DNA of 64,000 nucleotides from an uncultured Bacteroidota bacterium. GTDB lineage: Bacteria; Bacteroidota; Bacteroidia; Chitinophagales; Saprospiraceae. The stretch lies in NCBI GenBank assembly GCA_902609095.1, contig CACLQQ010000004.1, positions 1 through 64,000 of the forward strand. The letters are read 5' to 3'. Of this stretch, positions 18,952 to 29,408 are shown piece by piece (the stretch's first letter is position 1; each line of letters starts with the position of its first letter). The position numbers were made by a program, and so were the translations under genes. The notes beneath the pieces were generated by a model. It was given only the letters and a program-made list of their open reading frames with translations, was not told where the DNA came from and did no database searches.

Positions 18952-20074
18952 TTATCTCATTCGTGATTCAATCTCTAAGTAACTCTTGGATAAATCATTT
19001 GACAGCTTTTCATAAACTTCGGACGCTTTCAATTTCTTTTGATATGTGGCTTCTTTTGTAATTGATTTTAGGAAATTCAGAATCTCAATATTTTGAGCAT
19101 ATTGATCACTGATATGCCAACCAATATCTTTTATGTAAGTCCAGGTGTCACTACTTATAGTACCATGAAATAGTACTGTACCCTTAGCAGAAGTTTGCCA
19201 TTAATGCTTTAGAGGGTATACAGATGTGAGTCCATTGAGATAATATAGTGACTACATGTATATCAATTAGTTGAAACCATTCTTAATTTATCTCAACGAT
19301 GTATACTACGGCACCAGAGTTTTTAATATGTTTGGAGAGGTCACTACTTTTTAAACCAGTTGCAGATATAATAAATCGGTGTCTTGATCTATCTAGCTTG
19401 TCGGCTAATTCGATTAAAAAAGATAGATCATGTGCAGAGCCTAAATTGCTTTTATATGAGGTATATTATATGACCCCTTTTATACCATTTTGGTAAATTG
19501 ATTAATTGCGAAGAGTTCATTTTTTGAAGCTCAACGGGTATTGATACAAAACCTTGATAGCTAAATTCTTGACAGAGGAATTTACTTTGCTCTATACCTA
19601 ATGATAACACCAATTTTAGTTTAAAAATTCTAAGGCGTTTTTTAAAAAATAAGAATAGGATATTCCTTTTATCTATAAGGTCATGGGCCACAAATGCATT
19701 TGGATAGATATCCATGGACCAAAAAATGGTCTTTGATGAACTTAGGAAATAGCTCGAAAAAAGCTGTAAAAATGGAGGATCCGATAGAATGATATAATAG
19801 TCTGCATTAGTATGCCTTGCTTTATAGATCAATTTTAAGGAGTCTATAAAATCACCAATTAGTCGCAGAAGTATCCGCTTTCCATAATAGTGAGAGGCGA
19901 TAGATTTGCGATTCAGGCTATCTGTAGCGTCTAGACCAAACGTATTTTTTGCTTAGTATGTAATAGAGTGATAGAATGACCTTGTTCTTTTAAATATTGG
20001 GTAAATTAATGGGCCTGATATCCTGTTGGAGATCTCGGAGGACTAAATCGTCTATTTACGAGGACGATCTTCAT
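18952..20074 (-). pseudogene. Glycosyltransferase family 4 (WbuB-like), heavily damaged
   Basis: From ATG 20074 (MKIVLVNRRFSPPRSPTGYQA, typical of WbuB-type N termini) the frame meets several stops, continues as ADYYIILSDPPFLQLFSSYF and MDIYPNAFVAHDL (19452-19832), and shifts to YKSNLGSAHDLSFLIELADKL and FIISATGLKSSDLSKHI. After a TAA it reads VTILSQWTHICIPSKAL, and after another shift SAKGTVLFHGTISSD to the stop at 18952. About 370 codons originally, at least five lesions. The start overlaps the end of the next glycosyltransferase pseudogene, and the 3' end is 22 bases from manC, so it was inside the operon. Confidence 0.85.
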
Positions 20075-21254
20075 AATGACTTTCTACGACCGCCTTATAG
20101 AAGTTCTGATGGTTTTCAATAAAGCACTTTTTATCAAATAACTTAAAAGTAGCCTTATATGAATTATTGCCCTGTTCTTTGAGCAAGTTAGGATCTGATT
20201 TATAATACTCTATACTTTGAAAAAATAATTTGGGATCTCTTGTCGTAATCACTTTGCCAAAGTGATATTTAGCAAGTACCTCGTGAAGATCTCCAACATC
20301 ATAGCTTAAAATGGGCAAGCCAGTAGCCATTGCCTCCTAAATGCTGATAGGGCTTGATTCATATGTTGAAGTACAGAGATACACTTGTGCTGAATTGAGA
20401 AACTCATTAATATTACTAGCATATCCATGAAAGTCAATGTTATCTAATTGTAACTCATCAGTTCGTTGTGTGAGAGAAGCGGCATAGGCCTTTCGGCTCT
20501 CCAATATTGGGCCCATTATATGAGACAGAATATCAGTGCAGCCACTTATTTAGTATTGACAAGCTATATCAATTAGTAATTCAAGTCCTTTCCACTTATT
20601 AATGTAACAGGTTGTAATGACATTAAATCCGTCCACTGTTAATAGAGATGAATTTTCAGGAAAATACTGATTATGATCTATACATGAGGAGATGACAATT
20701 TGATTTTTATAATAGATATGTTTGAATGACTTATTGTAGTATTCTTTAGATCTATTGCTTACAAACAAATAATTGTTATCGAGCCTTGAGAGAGGTGTAA
20801 AAATCACATTGCTCAATCCAGATAGATAGCTATCATGCATGACCTAGATGTAAGGTTTATTTAGAATATAGGCGACTATAACACCCTTAATTTGGATAGC
20901 ACTATGACATACGATTAAATCGAAGTTTTCAGCTCTGATAACTTTGATTAGCTGAATCACCCCAGGGATGAGATAGACTATATAGGCCAGGAAATTTTTG
21001 AAGTTTAGCACTCGTAAATTAAGTGCGATGTAATTTATTCTGGGGTGTAGTTGATTTGCCTTATCATCATTTTTCGCTAATGGACTAATAATAACTTGCT
21101 TAAGAACTGAGTCAGAGACGATATCTCTTATATACTGAAATTGACCTCCTCCTCGACCATCTTCACTTATATGTGCAACCTTAATGTTATTAACTGAGTT
21201 CTTTAAACCAGTTATGGTTCGATATATAATCAAACGTAGATAATGCTTGACCAC
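20052..21254 (-). pseudogene. Glycosyltransferase family 4 with three in-frame stops, no frameshift
   Basis: ORF-track pieces 20844-21254, 20550-20840 and 20052-20330 are in one frame. They are separated by TAG (after LNKPYI, before VMHDSY), TAA (after IACQY, before ISGC) and TAG (in ISI*EAMATGLPIL, often Trp or Leu in this motif). The rest reads as a complete GT-B enzyme with HISEDGRGGGQF, the Rossmann part, CYINKWKGLELLI, ESSPISI, EAMATG (nucleotide-sugar site) and a C-terminal helix. The true start is unclear: GTG 21254 lies inside the upstream sulfotransferase remnant, and the homologous part begins near NNIKVAHISED (about 21190). Confidence 0.88.
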
Positions 21255-21965
21255 CTAACTGATGAAATAGTTGCCCTGATTTGTAATTGAAGCAGTTCTT
21301 CCAGTTTCCTTGAATGCCTTTTCTTAGGAATCAGGACCCATGGTTTTGCTTTTTAAGTGTGGCAAAAGAATATTTATCAGTAGTAGTATTTATAAAACTC
21401 TTCTAAACTATTAGGTTTAAGTATTCCAAAGCTCTGATTAGCTCTTGTTTCAGATTAAGAAGCAAGTCTTCATATTTAATGATGAAATTTCCTGTTCGAT
21501 CACTTTGAATTGTATGATATTGCCAAGTCATTTTTTTACTTTTTACAGAGTAATGTTGATGGAAGCAATTTATGAATTGATATAAGTTTTTCTCGACATC
21601 CTCGATATCCTTGGTGTTTAATAGGTTAATCCAATATTATTTTTCATGAATCGGGCAATGGTAATTTGGGAAAATGAAATGATGGTAGGCAGATATCATT
21701 ACATCAAGATCATCTCTGATAATTATAATCGACTTATCAATCCTGCTATGAGGAAGTAGATGGCTTTGCATAATATATGAGCTGGTGCGAACGAATTGAT
21801 TACGAGGAAAAGTGATATCCACTAGCTCAGATAGCATCTGGCAGAACCAAGTACCCCCCAAGATTTAGGAAACTCTGATACCTAATAGGAGTCAGAATTA
21901 GGCACAAAATTCCAAAGGGCGTATCGTTGTAAATCGATGGGTCCATTATAAATCTTGGTAATCAA
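21190..21965 (-). pseudogene. Sulfotransferase domain protein, broken
   Basis: The reconstructed protein has VSEFPKS-GGTWFCQML (the PAPS 5'-phosphosulfate loop, normally PKSGTTWL), SIIIIRDDLDVMISAYHHF (the 3'-phosphate-binding IRDPRD-like element), NFIIKYEDLLLN and FLRKGIQGNWKNCF (the C-terminal RKG..GDWK motif). Lesions are a TAG before VSEF, one extra base between PKS and GGTW, TAA after IHEK, TAG after LNLIV and TGA before FLRKG. It likely began at TTG 21965, overlapping the TGA of the upstream glycosyltransferase. A membrane-associated PAPS-dependent sulfotransferase of polysaccharide clusters; clearly inactive. Confidence 0.85.
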
Positions 21966-22732
21966 TAGTTTTTTACTCTTCTCAAGGACAAGGTAATAAG
22001 GTCTCTCATGATATAAGGTAGATGAGAAAGTACTAAGTCTTTTTTTTGTAGATTATCTCATTTAACTCTAATATTATTACATAATATTCGGCTGTTGATA
22101 GAGGATTTCACTGTGTAGTCCAATAGTATTTCTTGTAAATTATGGAATGCTGCTTGATCATAAATTCGATACCATAGGTCTGCATCCTCTGCCCATCATA
22201 GGCTAGGATCATAATAGCCGAAATTTTCGTAGACCTGCTTTCTAAGAATTATAGTTCGATGAAAAACAATCGTCTTTTTGAAAATCCGATAAACTATTTG
22301 TTCGTGTGTTGGTGGTAAGGTTAAGCTTTTGATTACTTCTCCATCTTCATTAATATACCTTACTGCACTGCCTAATATATCAACCTTTTTATGAGTAAGG
22401 AGAAACTCATATTGCTTAAGTATTCTATCCGGATATGTATAGTCATCAGCATCCATCCGTGCTATGATTTGGCTCTGAGCGATGTCTATTGCTTTATTAA
22501 GGGAATAAGAGAGGCCCGGATTTTTTTCATTTGTGACATGTTGAATTCTTGTATCCTTTAAGGCATACTGATCCAAGATTTCTGATGTTTGATCAGAATT
22601 GGCATCGTCAATAATGATAAATTCAAAATCTGTGATAGTCTGATCTAATATACTATTAACCGCTCGTTGCAGAGTCGACTCTGCATTATAGCATGACATG
22701 ACAATACTAACCTTAGGCTGTTCTTTTAGCAT
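21962..22732 (-). pseudogene. Glycosyltransferase family 2 with two in-frame TGA stops
   Basis: A 257-codon frame from ATG 22732 with the GT-A features VSIVMSCYNAE, FEFIIIDDANSDQT, LSYSLNKAIDIAQ and IARMDADDYTYPDRI (DXD). After a TGA at about 22196 (SL*WAEDADLWYRI, where Trp is usual before WAED.DLW) the same frame continues through DADLWYRIYDQAAF and NLQEILLDYTV. A second TGA (NIRVK*DNLQ) occurs before the stop at 21962. No frameshift, so Trp-to-stop changes alone inactivate it. It sits 16 bases after the wzy pseudogene in the polysaccharide operon. Confidence 0.88.
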
Positions 22733-22748
22733 AGTGTTTTCGGGACTA

Positions 22749-23960
22749 TTAAGTAGTAATTACTCCAGTAGCGAAGCCAAAGAAAATCCAATAATATACG
22801 GTGAACATGGAATCTTCGCCAAGACCAAAAAACATCATAAAGCAGAACATGAATAGCAGTCGCTTGTCGAAAGGTCGAGCTACGTTCTTAAGCTTGACTG
22901 TTAGCCATACGAAACGAGATTGAACTAAAAAGTGCAATAATCCAGACCCCTATCCTAAGCTGCTTTCTTGATGAACATAATCGGATTCTGGGGTGATAGG
23001 TACATAATTCAATATAGTATTGACATTGTAAAAGTCAACAAAGATCTGCCCATTGAATATATCTGTATAAAAAGGATATCCCATTAAACCAACCCGAAAT
23101 GGAAAGATTTGTACAATTTTGAAGGCGTTTGCGTAGCTATAAAAACGAGTATCATAAATGAGATTAATAAAGTATTGGTCCTTTAGGAGTAAAATTGCTA
23201 AAGTTATGAGGCATATAGTCAAAATCTGCCTTCTAATACTGTCAATATTGAATAAAAGGACTGCTCCAATTATTCCAATCATATAACTTCTGATTCCGAA
23301 CCCAGCAAATAGTATAAGGCCAATCATCAATACTTTGATGTTTTTAGTTGGCACCATGTAAAAGGTGTATGCACTTAAAAGCCCAACAAGTAACCATAGC
23401 GTTGCTTCATAATACCAAAGTCACATCCAGACTATGAACGAAAGCAGCATTGAATTCAGTAAAGTAATACTTCATTAGATTCTGCAATACAATCTGAATA
23501 CTGTAAAAAACAACCAATGCTATAAGAATCCAATTGACCCATATGGTCCTTCTATAAAACAAGCGATCATCACAATCCCTTATTTTAAAGTAAAAGATAT
23601 GAACCACAGCGGCTATTACTAGGAATATCAATTGATATAGAAACCAAGATGAGTCTATATATGGGTTAAGCGCAAAATTCAACGTATAGACTATGCCAAG
23701 GAGAATATATTGATTTAGTGTTGGCCAATAAGTTGATAGTTTGATTCCTGAGGTAAGTAATATAATGATTAGGCCTCCAAAGGAAATGTAATTGACAAAA
23801 TTGAAAGCATTCCCCCCTAATGCACAAATGTCAATCGGTAGTCCAAAAAGCTGTGATACATAGAATTAAAAAAGGTAAGCTGGAGCAAGGTCATAATTAA
23901 GAAAAAGCTGACTATGCTTATCCTGATACTGAAGAAATCAGTTAATGAAGTTGCTCTCAT
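22749..23960 (-). pseudogene. O-antigen/polysaccharide polymerase-like (Wzy-type) membrane protein, broken
   Basis: Its start (MRATSLTDFFSIRISIVSFFLIM) overlaps the wzx stop by ATGA. A one-base loss in a T run near 23865 shifts the frame to FGLPIDICALGGNAFNFVNYISFGGLIIIL. More membrane helices follow (FLYQLIFLVIAAVVHIFYF, WILIALVVFYSIQIVL). A second shift near 23407 leads to LWLLVGLLSAYTFYMV, GLILFAGFGIRSYMIGIIGAVLLF and the rest; a TAG at 22950 precedes the last helix pair. About ten helices and position beside wzx fit a Wzy polymerase. Wzy proteins share little sequence, so the name rests on topology and context. Confidence 0.75.
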
Positions 23961-25396
23961 GATTTGTTATTAATTCTATCCTGCACAAACTTAAATTGTA
24001 ACCTTATCTCCGGCTTGAATATAATCCCTGTAACCAAGAGAGCTCCAAACCAAGAAAACAAAAGATTGAAAGCTATCATGAAGTAAAACTCTGTACTAAG
24101 CCAGTGTTGTAAAAGCTGACTTAAAATGATGAAAAGAATAAAAAGGGAGCTTACATAAGCTATAACTCTAAAAGCGATTCTGGAATTTTCAATATGATTG
24201 AATAGTGTGTAGGACCAAGTCATAAACCAATACATTAAGGAAATAATACTATATATGATAACAAATTGCACCATAGTTATGTCATAAATGAAAAAGCCAA
24301 GGATCAGCGGCACAAATATGACCACGGTTGCCAGCCAGTATAGCCGTGAAAGTGTTTTAGACTGTAAGGCATTGATATACATGATATTCGTAAGCCCCTT
24401 AAAAATTAAGGATAGACCAAGAAAAGACAACCACACAACATAAGTTCCTGCTTCCATCCATTGAGACCCAAGTATTAGCAATGTTAGTTCTTCACCAAAA
24501 AGAAAAAAGAATAGACATGGAATTCCAATAACATTAAGAATTAACAAGGATAATAATTGATAAGCTTGATTTAAGCCACCCTGTGTCATTGAAGCTATAT
24601 ACGTCATGGCAGGAGTTGTAATGGCATTTCTAAATGTGTTAGGCTTATCCACAACAAATAATCCTCGTTCATAATGTCCAAGAGTAATTTCTCCGAAAAT
24701 TTTACCAACAAAGAGCCTCTCAATATTTCCGGTAACTCCAGTTATCAAGCGACTTATGGTAAGATGATAAGCCTGTTTTATATATGGCTTAATCTTTAGT
24801 AGGTGAGATTTAGAGACTAACTGATATTTGGCCCGTGACAAAAAGAGAGCACCAGATAGTCTAATTGCACAATAAGATAGGTGCTTAATGGCTAATGAAA
24901 TAGCACCCAATCCAGAGATAGCCAAGAGAATCGCAGTTATTAAGGCAACTGCATTTGCGCCCACTGATATAAGTTCTGTCTGATAAAATTTCTTATTCCT
25001 GAGTAATTGACTGAAGGGTTGGTTAGAGCTACTCATACAAATAGCAGATATGGCCTGAATTCCGAACAAAGTATAGAGTAATTCTATCTCATAATAGTAA
25101 ACGATCACGGGGCCTGTAATCAATAAAGAAATTGCCACTAGAATACCGAAAAAGAGATTTATTGATAAGAATGAGGAGTTAATGGCCTTGTTAACCTGAG
25201 GATATTTGATATAGATAGGTGTCAACCCAAAATCTAAGAAAGACTGAAAAAACAAATAGATAGCGAAGCATAGAGCATAGATACCAAAGTCCTCGGGACT
25301 AAGTATTCTGGCTAATAGGATTATTCCTCCTAAACTAATGAGTTGTTGTAATCCAACACCTATTAATGATATAGCTGCTCCTTTGATAGGATTCAT
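23957..25396 (-). CDS. Wzx-type oligosaccharide flippase
   Basis: A 479-residue MOP-superfamily polysaccharide exporter with about 12-14 helices. It opens with GAAISLIGVGLQQLISLGGIILLARILSPEDFGIYALC, the usual start of Wzx/WzxE-like flippases, and has the amphipathic NKPNTFRNAIT region. It flips lipid-linked repeat units across the inner membrane. Both ends are coupled by ATGA overlaps to broken genes: the sulfotransferase pseudogene upstream and the wzy pseudogene downstream. The frame has no lesion, in contrast to both neighbours, so it is either recently orphaned or still used. Confidence 0.9.
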   Translation of the reverse strand: MNPIKGAAISLIGVGLQQLISLGGIILLARILSPEDFGIYALCFAIYLFFQSFLDFGLTPIYIKYPQVNKAINSSFLSINLFFGILVAISLLITGPVIVYYYEIELLYTLFGIQAISAICMSSSNQPFSQLLRNKKFYQTELISVGANAVALITAILLAISGLGAISLAIKHLSYCAIRLSGALFLSRAKYQLVSKSHLLKIKPYIKQAYHLTISRLITGVTGNIERLFVGKIFGEITLGHYERGLFVVDKPNTFRNAITTPAMTYIASMTQGGLNQAYQLLSLLILNVIGIPCLFFFLFGEELTLLILGSQWMEAGTYVVWLSFLGLSLIFKGLTNIMYINALQSKTLSRLYWLATVVIFVPLILGFFIYDITMVQFVIIYSIISLMYWFMTWSYTLFNHIENSRIAFRVIAYVSSLFILFIILSQLLQHWLSTEFYFMIAFNLLFSWFGALLVTGIIFKPEIRLQFKFVQDRINNKS

Positions 25397-26303
25397 GAAG
25401 CGCTAAGATAGTTTTGCTCAATACACATACCGTTTAATCTATTATCATATTCACAAAGTTTGGATATGATAGAAAATATGCTTTTTATTTCTACATGATC
25501 TAATGTTTCTCTCCAAAAGAATTCTAATGATTTAGGACGGTTCCTCAATTGAGAATATTGTTTATGATGCACCGTTTTCATTGTCACCATAGACGGAGTA
25601 AATAAGTGAGCCGGATGAATTGGGTGGCTATATAGATTTAGATTTCTAAGGAGAACCTCTGCCCTTTCAAAAGGAGATAAATAAAGGTCTTTGTAAAAAA
25701 CAGGTATTATTTGAAGAGTCTCTAGTTGTTTCAGAGCTTTAGTAGTTAAATATCTCCAATAGAATGCAATTTTCTGAATATCAGAATGACATATGGTCGC
25801 TATGTTTTTAAAATGCTATTTAGTGATTTGGTCAGTTAAAAGCTTCCAATGTTTCTTCCATCCTATATCTACCCAAAAGTTAGGTCGATTTACAATGGAT
25901 GATATTACTGCAAGTGGATGCCTGATGATATAAATTAAGCGAGCATCATAGAATTGTACTATATCTATAAAGGAAGAATTTAGTCGAATTGATTTAAATC
26001 CATGTACTTTGCATTTATCCCAAAGTGATTTTACACAAAAGGGGTCTACAACATTAACATCTGAATTAAGTGATTACGCAGAAGCCATGGACTGCGAATA
26101 TCCTTATTGAGAACTCCAGCGATATGATCTATTGCATCAACTGTAGCTATATTATCCTTGTACAGAATATGATGACTAGCTGGATATGTGCCAGGATGCA
26201 TGAGCTCAAATAGCACCATTCCTCCACTATATTTAGAGATGATATCAGATAACCATGTGGTTCCCGATCTGCCCAGACCTAATATTATTGTAGGTCGATT
26301 CAT
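25393..26303 (-). pseudogene. Sulfotransferase family protein, frameshifted and interrupted
   Basis: The first 85 codons (MNRPTIILGLGRSGTTWLSDIISKYSGG) contain the PAPS 5'-phosphosulfate loop GRSGTTWL. The frame shifts near 26046-26052 and resumes with VDPFCVKSLWDKCKVHGFKSIRLN and LIYIIRHPLAVISSI (the 3'-phosphate element). A TAG follows DQITK, and the frame then runs to YLSAS at 25393 with the RETLDHVE segment. About 303 codons, one indel and one stop. It lies directly after cysN, so a PAPS-using enzyme followed the PAPS-making genes in one operon; only the user is broken. Confidence 0.87.
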
Positions 26304-26320
26304 ATCGGAAAAATAGAGCT

Positions 26321-27577
26321 TTAAATTATCATACCGGCTGCTACTGTATTGTTAGAGGCCTCATCTATCAATATGATGCTACCTGTATTACGATTCTTTC
26401 TATAACAATCTATAAAAAGAGGTTTCGTGGTTCTCAGAACTACCCGAGCGATATCATTCATATTAATATTCTTATCGTCTAAATCTCTATGAAGCGAATT
26501 AATATCCAGCTTATATCTTATTTCTTTAACTATACAACGAGCGTCTTGAGTTGTATGACGAATACTATATTTTCCTCTTTGTTGAAGTGGACGGCTACTA
26601 TCAAACCAACAAAGCATAACTTCAATATCTTGTGTAATTTCTGGTTGATTGTTTTCTCTTACAATCATATCCCCACGGCTCAAATCAAGATCATCTTCAA
26701 GTAGTACAGTTACAGATTGAGGTGGAAAAGCCTCATCTTGTTCTCCATCAGGACCAATGATTTGTTTGATTTTGGTAGAAAAGCCTGTTGGTAAAAGTGT
26801 AACTGTATCACCTTTTTTCATTATACCTCCTGCTAAACGTCCAGCATATCCTCTATAATCATGGAATTCATCGGTATTGGGGCGTATAACGAATTGAACT
26901 GGGAATCTGGCATCAATGAAATTGTGATCACTAGCTATGTGAACATTCTCTAAATAGTACATGAGAGTTGGTCCATTATACCAAGGGGTTTTTTCAGATC
27001 TCGAAACTACATTATCACCAAGTAATGCCGAGATTGGAATAAAGTGAACGTCTACAACATCGAGCTTGGCAGCAAAGGCTTCAAAAGACTCTTGTATTTT
27101 ACTATACTCTTCTTGACTATAGTCAACCAAATCCATTTTGTTAACACATACCACGATATGAGGTATCTGTAAAAGAGAAGCAATGATGGCATGTCTTCTT
27201 GTTTGTTCAACTACACCATTTCTGGCATCAATCAGTATAAGTGCAACATTAGCAGTAGAAGCACCTGTTACCATATTTCGGGTATACTGGATATGTCCAG
27301 GAGTATCAGCTATAATAAACTTCCTTTTTGGTGTACTGAAGTATCTATAAGCGACATCAATAGTTATTCCCTGTTCTCGTTCAGACTTTAGGCCGTCTGT
27401 TAACAAGGCTAAGTTGACCCCTTCTTCACCTCTACGTTCTGTAGCATCTTTAATTTGATCATATTGATCTTGAAAAATGCTTTTACTATCATATAGCAAT
27501 CGTCCAATAAGAGTTGATTTACCATCATCAACACTTCCAGCTGTCGTAAATCTTAATAGTTCAGTATTGTCAGTCAT
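26321..27577 (-). CDS. cysN: Sulfate adenylyltransferase subunit 1 (GTPase)
   Basis: CysN couples GTP hydrolysis to APS synthesis by CysD (ATP + sulfate to APS). The 418-residue product has the translation-factor GTPase motifs AGSVDDGKSTLIGRLL, DTPGH and NKMD, then beta-barrel domains (ARFPVQFVIRP, GYAGRLAGGIMKKGD). It ends without a fused APS kinase domain; that activity comes from cysC in the same operon. The gene lies between cysD and the sulfotransferase pseudogene. No cysH or sulfite reductase gene is in the window, which fits APS/PAPS made for sulfation rather than cysteine synthesis; genome-wide absence is not shown. Confidence 0.95.
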   Translation of the reverse strand: MTDNTELLRFTTAGSVDDGKSTLIGRLLYDSKSIFQDQYDQIKDATERRGEEGVNLALLTDGLKSEREQGITIDVAYRYFSTPKRKFIIADTPGHIQYTRNMVTGASTANVALILIDARNGVVEQTRRHAIIASLLQIPHIVVCVNKMDLVDYSQEEYSKIQESFEAFAAKLDVVDVHFIPISALLGDNVVSRSEKTPWYNGPTLMYYLENVHIASDHNFIDARFPVQFVIRPNTDEFHDYRGYAGRLAGGIMKKGDTVTLLPTGFSTKIKQIIGPDGEQDEAFPPQSVTVLLEDDLDLSRGDMIVRENNQPEITQDIEVMLCWFDSSRPLQQRGKYSIRHTTQDARCIVKEIRYKLDINSLHRDLDDKNINMNDIARVVLRTTKPLFIDCYRKNRNTGSIILIDEASNNTVAAGMII

Positions 27578-27596
27578 GGTTTAACTTTAGTGATTT

Positions 27597-28499
27597 CTAG
27601 AAATAGCCTTCTTTTTTACGATCCTCCATTGCGGTTTCACTTCGTTTATCGTCAGTTCGCCCTCCCCTTTCTGTCATTCTTGTTGTGGCTACCTCTTCTA
27701 TAATATCTTCCACTGTAGACGCATTTGATTTCCAAACTCCTGTACAAGTCATGTCACCAATGGTTCGACACCTCACAGTTTCTGTAAAGACTTTCTCATC
27801 AGGTCTTTTCAAGATATAATCACAATCAGCTAATAGAGTACCGTCTCTTTCGAAAACCTCTCGTTGGTGAGAAAAGTATAAAGAAGGCAATTCAACATTT
27901 TCCATTGCGAGGTATTGCCAAACATCTAATTCTGTCCAATTACTTATAGGAAATATCCTGAAATGTTCTCCCATTTGCTTTCTTCCATTGAATAGATTCC
28001 ATAGTTCAGGGCGTTGATTTTTTGGGTCCCATTGGCCAAACTCATCTCTATGAGAGAAAAATCGCTCTTTGGCTCTAGCTTTTTCTTCATCTCTGCGAGC
28101 ACCTCCCATAGCCGCATCAAACTTTCCTTTTTCCAATGCACTTAGAAGCACTCCAATCTGAAGCATATTTCTACTGGCATTTACTCCTTTTTCTTCAACT
28201 GCTTGACCTGATTGTATAGCTTCTTCAACAGAGCCGATTATCAACTTAGCACCTAGTCGTTCTGATAAATTATCCCTATACTCCAGTGTCTCTGGAAAAT
28301 TATGTCCTGTATCTACATGTAAAAGAGGAAAAGGAATCTTGGCTGGATAAAATGCTTTGTGAGCTAAATGAACAATTAATATAGAGTCTTTACCACCTGA
28401 GAACATGATTACTGGTCGCTCGAACTGTGCTGCAACATCTCGTAATATGAATATTGATTCTGCTTCTAATTCTTTAAGATGACTGATATTATAATCCAT
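27597..28499 (-). CDS. cysD: Sulfate adenylyltransferase subunit 2
   Basis: CysD is the catalytic ATP-sulfurylase subunit. The 300-residue product has the PP-loop FSGGKDSILIVHLAHKAF, the HVDTGHNFPE segment and the family C terminus (RRTDDKRSE-like, ending MEDRKKEGYF). Length is typical. It begins 4 bases after cysC and ends 20 bases before cysN, so the three form one unit that makes PAPS. Undamaged despite decay on both flanks. Confidence 0.96.
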   Translation of the reverse strand: MDYNISHLKELEAESIFILRDVAAQFERPVIMFSGGKDSILIVHLAHKAFYPAKIPFPLLHVDTGHNFPETLEYRDNLSERLGAKLIIGSVEEAIQSGQAVEEKGVNASRNMLQIGVLLSALEKGKFDAAMGGARRDEEKARAKERFFSHRDEFGQWDPKNQRPELWNLFNGRKQMGEHFRIFPISNWTELDVWQYLAMENVELPSLYFSHQREVFERDGTLLADCDYILKRPDEKVFTETVRCRTIGDMTCTGVWKSNASTVEDIIEEVATTRMTERGGRTDDKRSETAMEDRKKEGYF

Positions 28500-28502
28500 G
28501 TA

Positions 28503-29099
28503 TTATATCAATTTCGATTTTTCAATTATGTAATTGTAAAGCTGTTCCACACTGTCTTCAACTTTTTGTGAATCCGTCTTAATTGTTAAGACTGCTCGTT
28601 TTGGTTCTTCATAAGGGGAATCTATTCCTGTAAATCCTTTTATTTCTCCAGATCGAACTTTCTTATATAGACCTTTCACATCTCTCTCTTCACAAAGATC
28701 AATAGGCGTATTAATGTATACTTCATGAAAATCCAGATCACCTATAATTTTTCTTGCGATTTGTCGTATACTGACTGTTGGACTAATAAAAGAACAAAGT
28801 GTAATAATCCCACTATTAGTGTACAGTTTTGCTACTTCAGATATTCGGCGAATATTCTCTTGTCTATCTTCAATGCTGAAAGAGAGATTATTAGAAATTC
28901 CTGTTCTTATATTATCTCCATCTAGCACTTGGACCATGAATCCTTTTTCAAATAGCTTTCTTTCAACGCCTTTGGCTATTGTACTTTTTCCAGAGCCAGA
29001 TAAGCCAGTAAGCCAAAAAACTGAAGCCTTTTGATTTAGAAATCGTTCTCGCTCTCCCCTTTGAACAAGTTGATTGAATATGGAATATATATTCTCCAC
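28503..29099 (-). CDS. cysC: Adenylylsulfate kinase
   Basis: APS kinase phosphorylates APS to PAPS, the donor for sulfotransferases. The 198-residue product shows the Walker A motif FWLTGLSGSGKSTIAKGVE, VLDGDNIRTG, DRQENIRRISEVAKL, and the lid/substrate part SGEIKGFTGIDSPYEEP. The usual ISPyRxxR segment reads ISPTVSIR, a small departure. It starts 2 bases after the DUF2061 gene. CysC next to cysDN, with sulfotransferase genes in the same operon, points to glycan sulfation. Confidence 0.95.
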   Translation of the reverse strand: MENIYSIFNQLVQRGERERFLNQKASVFWLTGLSGSGKSTIAKGVERKLFEKGFMVQVLDGDNIRTGISNNLSFSIEDRQENIRRISEVAKLYTNSGIITLCSFISPTVSIRQIARKIIGDLDFHEVYINTPIDLCEERDVKGLYKKVRSGEIKGFTGIDSPYEEPKRAVLTIKTDSQKVEDSVEQLYNYIIEKSKLI

Positions 29100-29100
29100 C

Positions 29101-29346
29101 TTACTTAAGTCTATTGAAAGGATTTAGTTTTCTAACACTTCCTCGTGGGATGGCTTGCCACGCTCGCTCATGTAAATAGTAAATAACCAGTTTAATAATG
29201 AACTCTATCGAAGCAATCTGTATTGCAGTATCGATTTCACCTGTCGTGAAATATGTAATTGCAAAAATTGTTGAGGTTGCAATTATTCTCCAAGTAAGCC
29301 CCTTAATAATACTTCTTAAATGAGATTCTTTTTCTACCTGTGACAT
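29101..29346 (-). CDS. DUF2061 membrane protein
   Basis: An 81-residue protein with two membrane segments and the DUF2061 pattern (LTWRIIATSTIFAITYFTTGE, then IELIIKLVIYYLHERAWQ). DUF2061 proteins are often found next to sulfate-activation genes, sometimes fused to CysC. The gene overlaps or nearly touches cysC, so it is likely the first gene of the PAPS unit. A sulfate-related membrane role is suggested only by this association. Confidence 0.9.
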   Translation of the reverse strand: MSQVEKESHLRSIIKGLTWRIIATSTIFAITYFTTGEIDTAIQIASIEFIIKLVIYYLHERAWQAIPRGSVRKLNPFNRLK

Positions 29347-29408
29347 GGCTGATTTTAAAAAATAAGAATATAAACCTACAATTATTATAAATAGCAGGGT
29401 ATGGGAAA

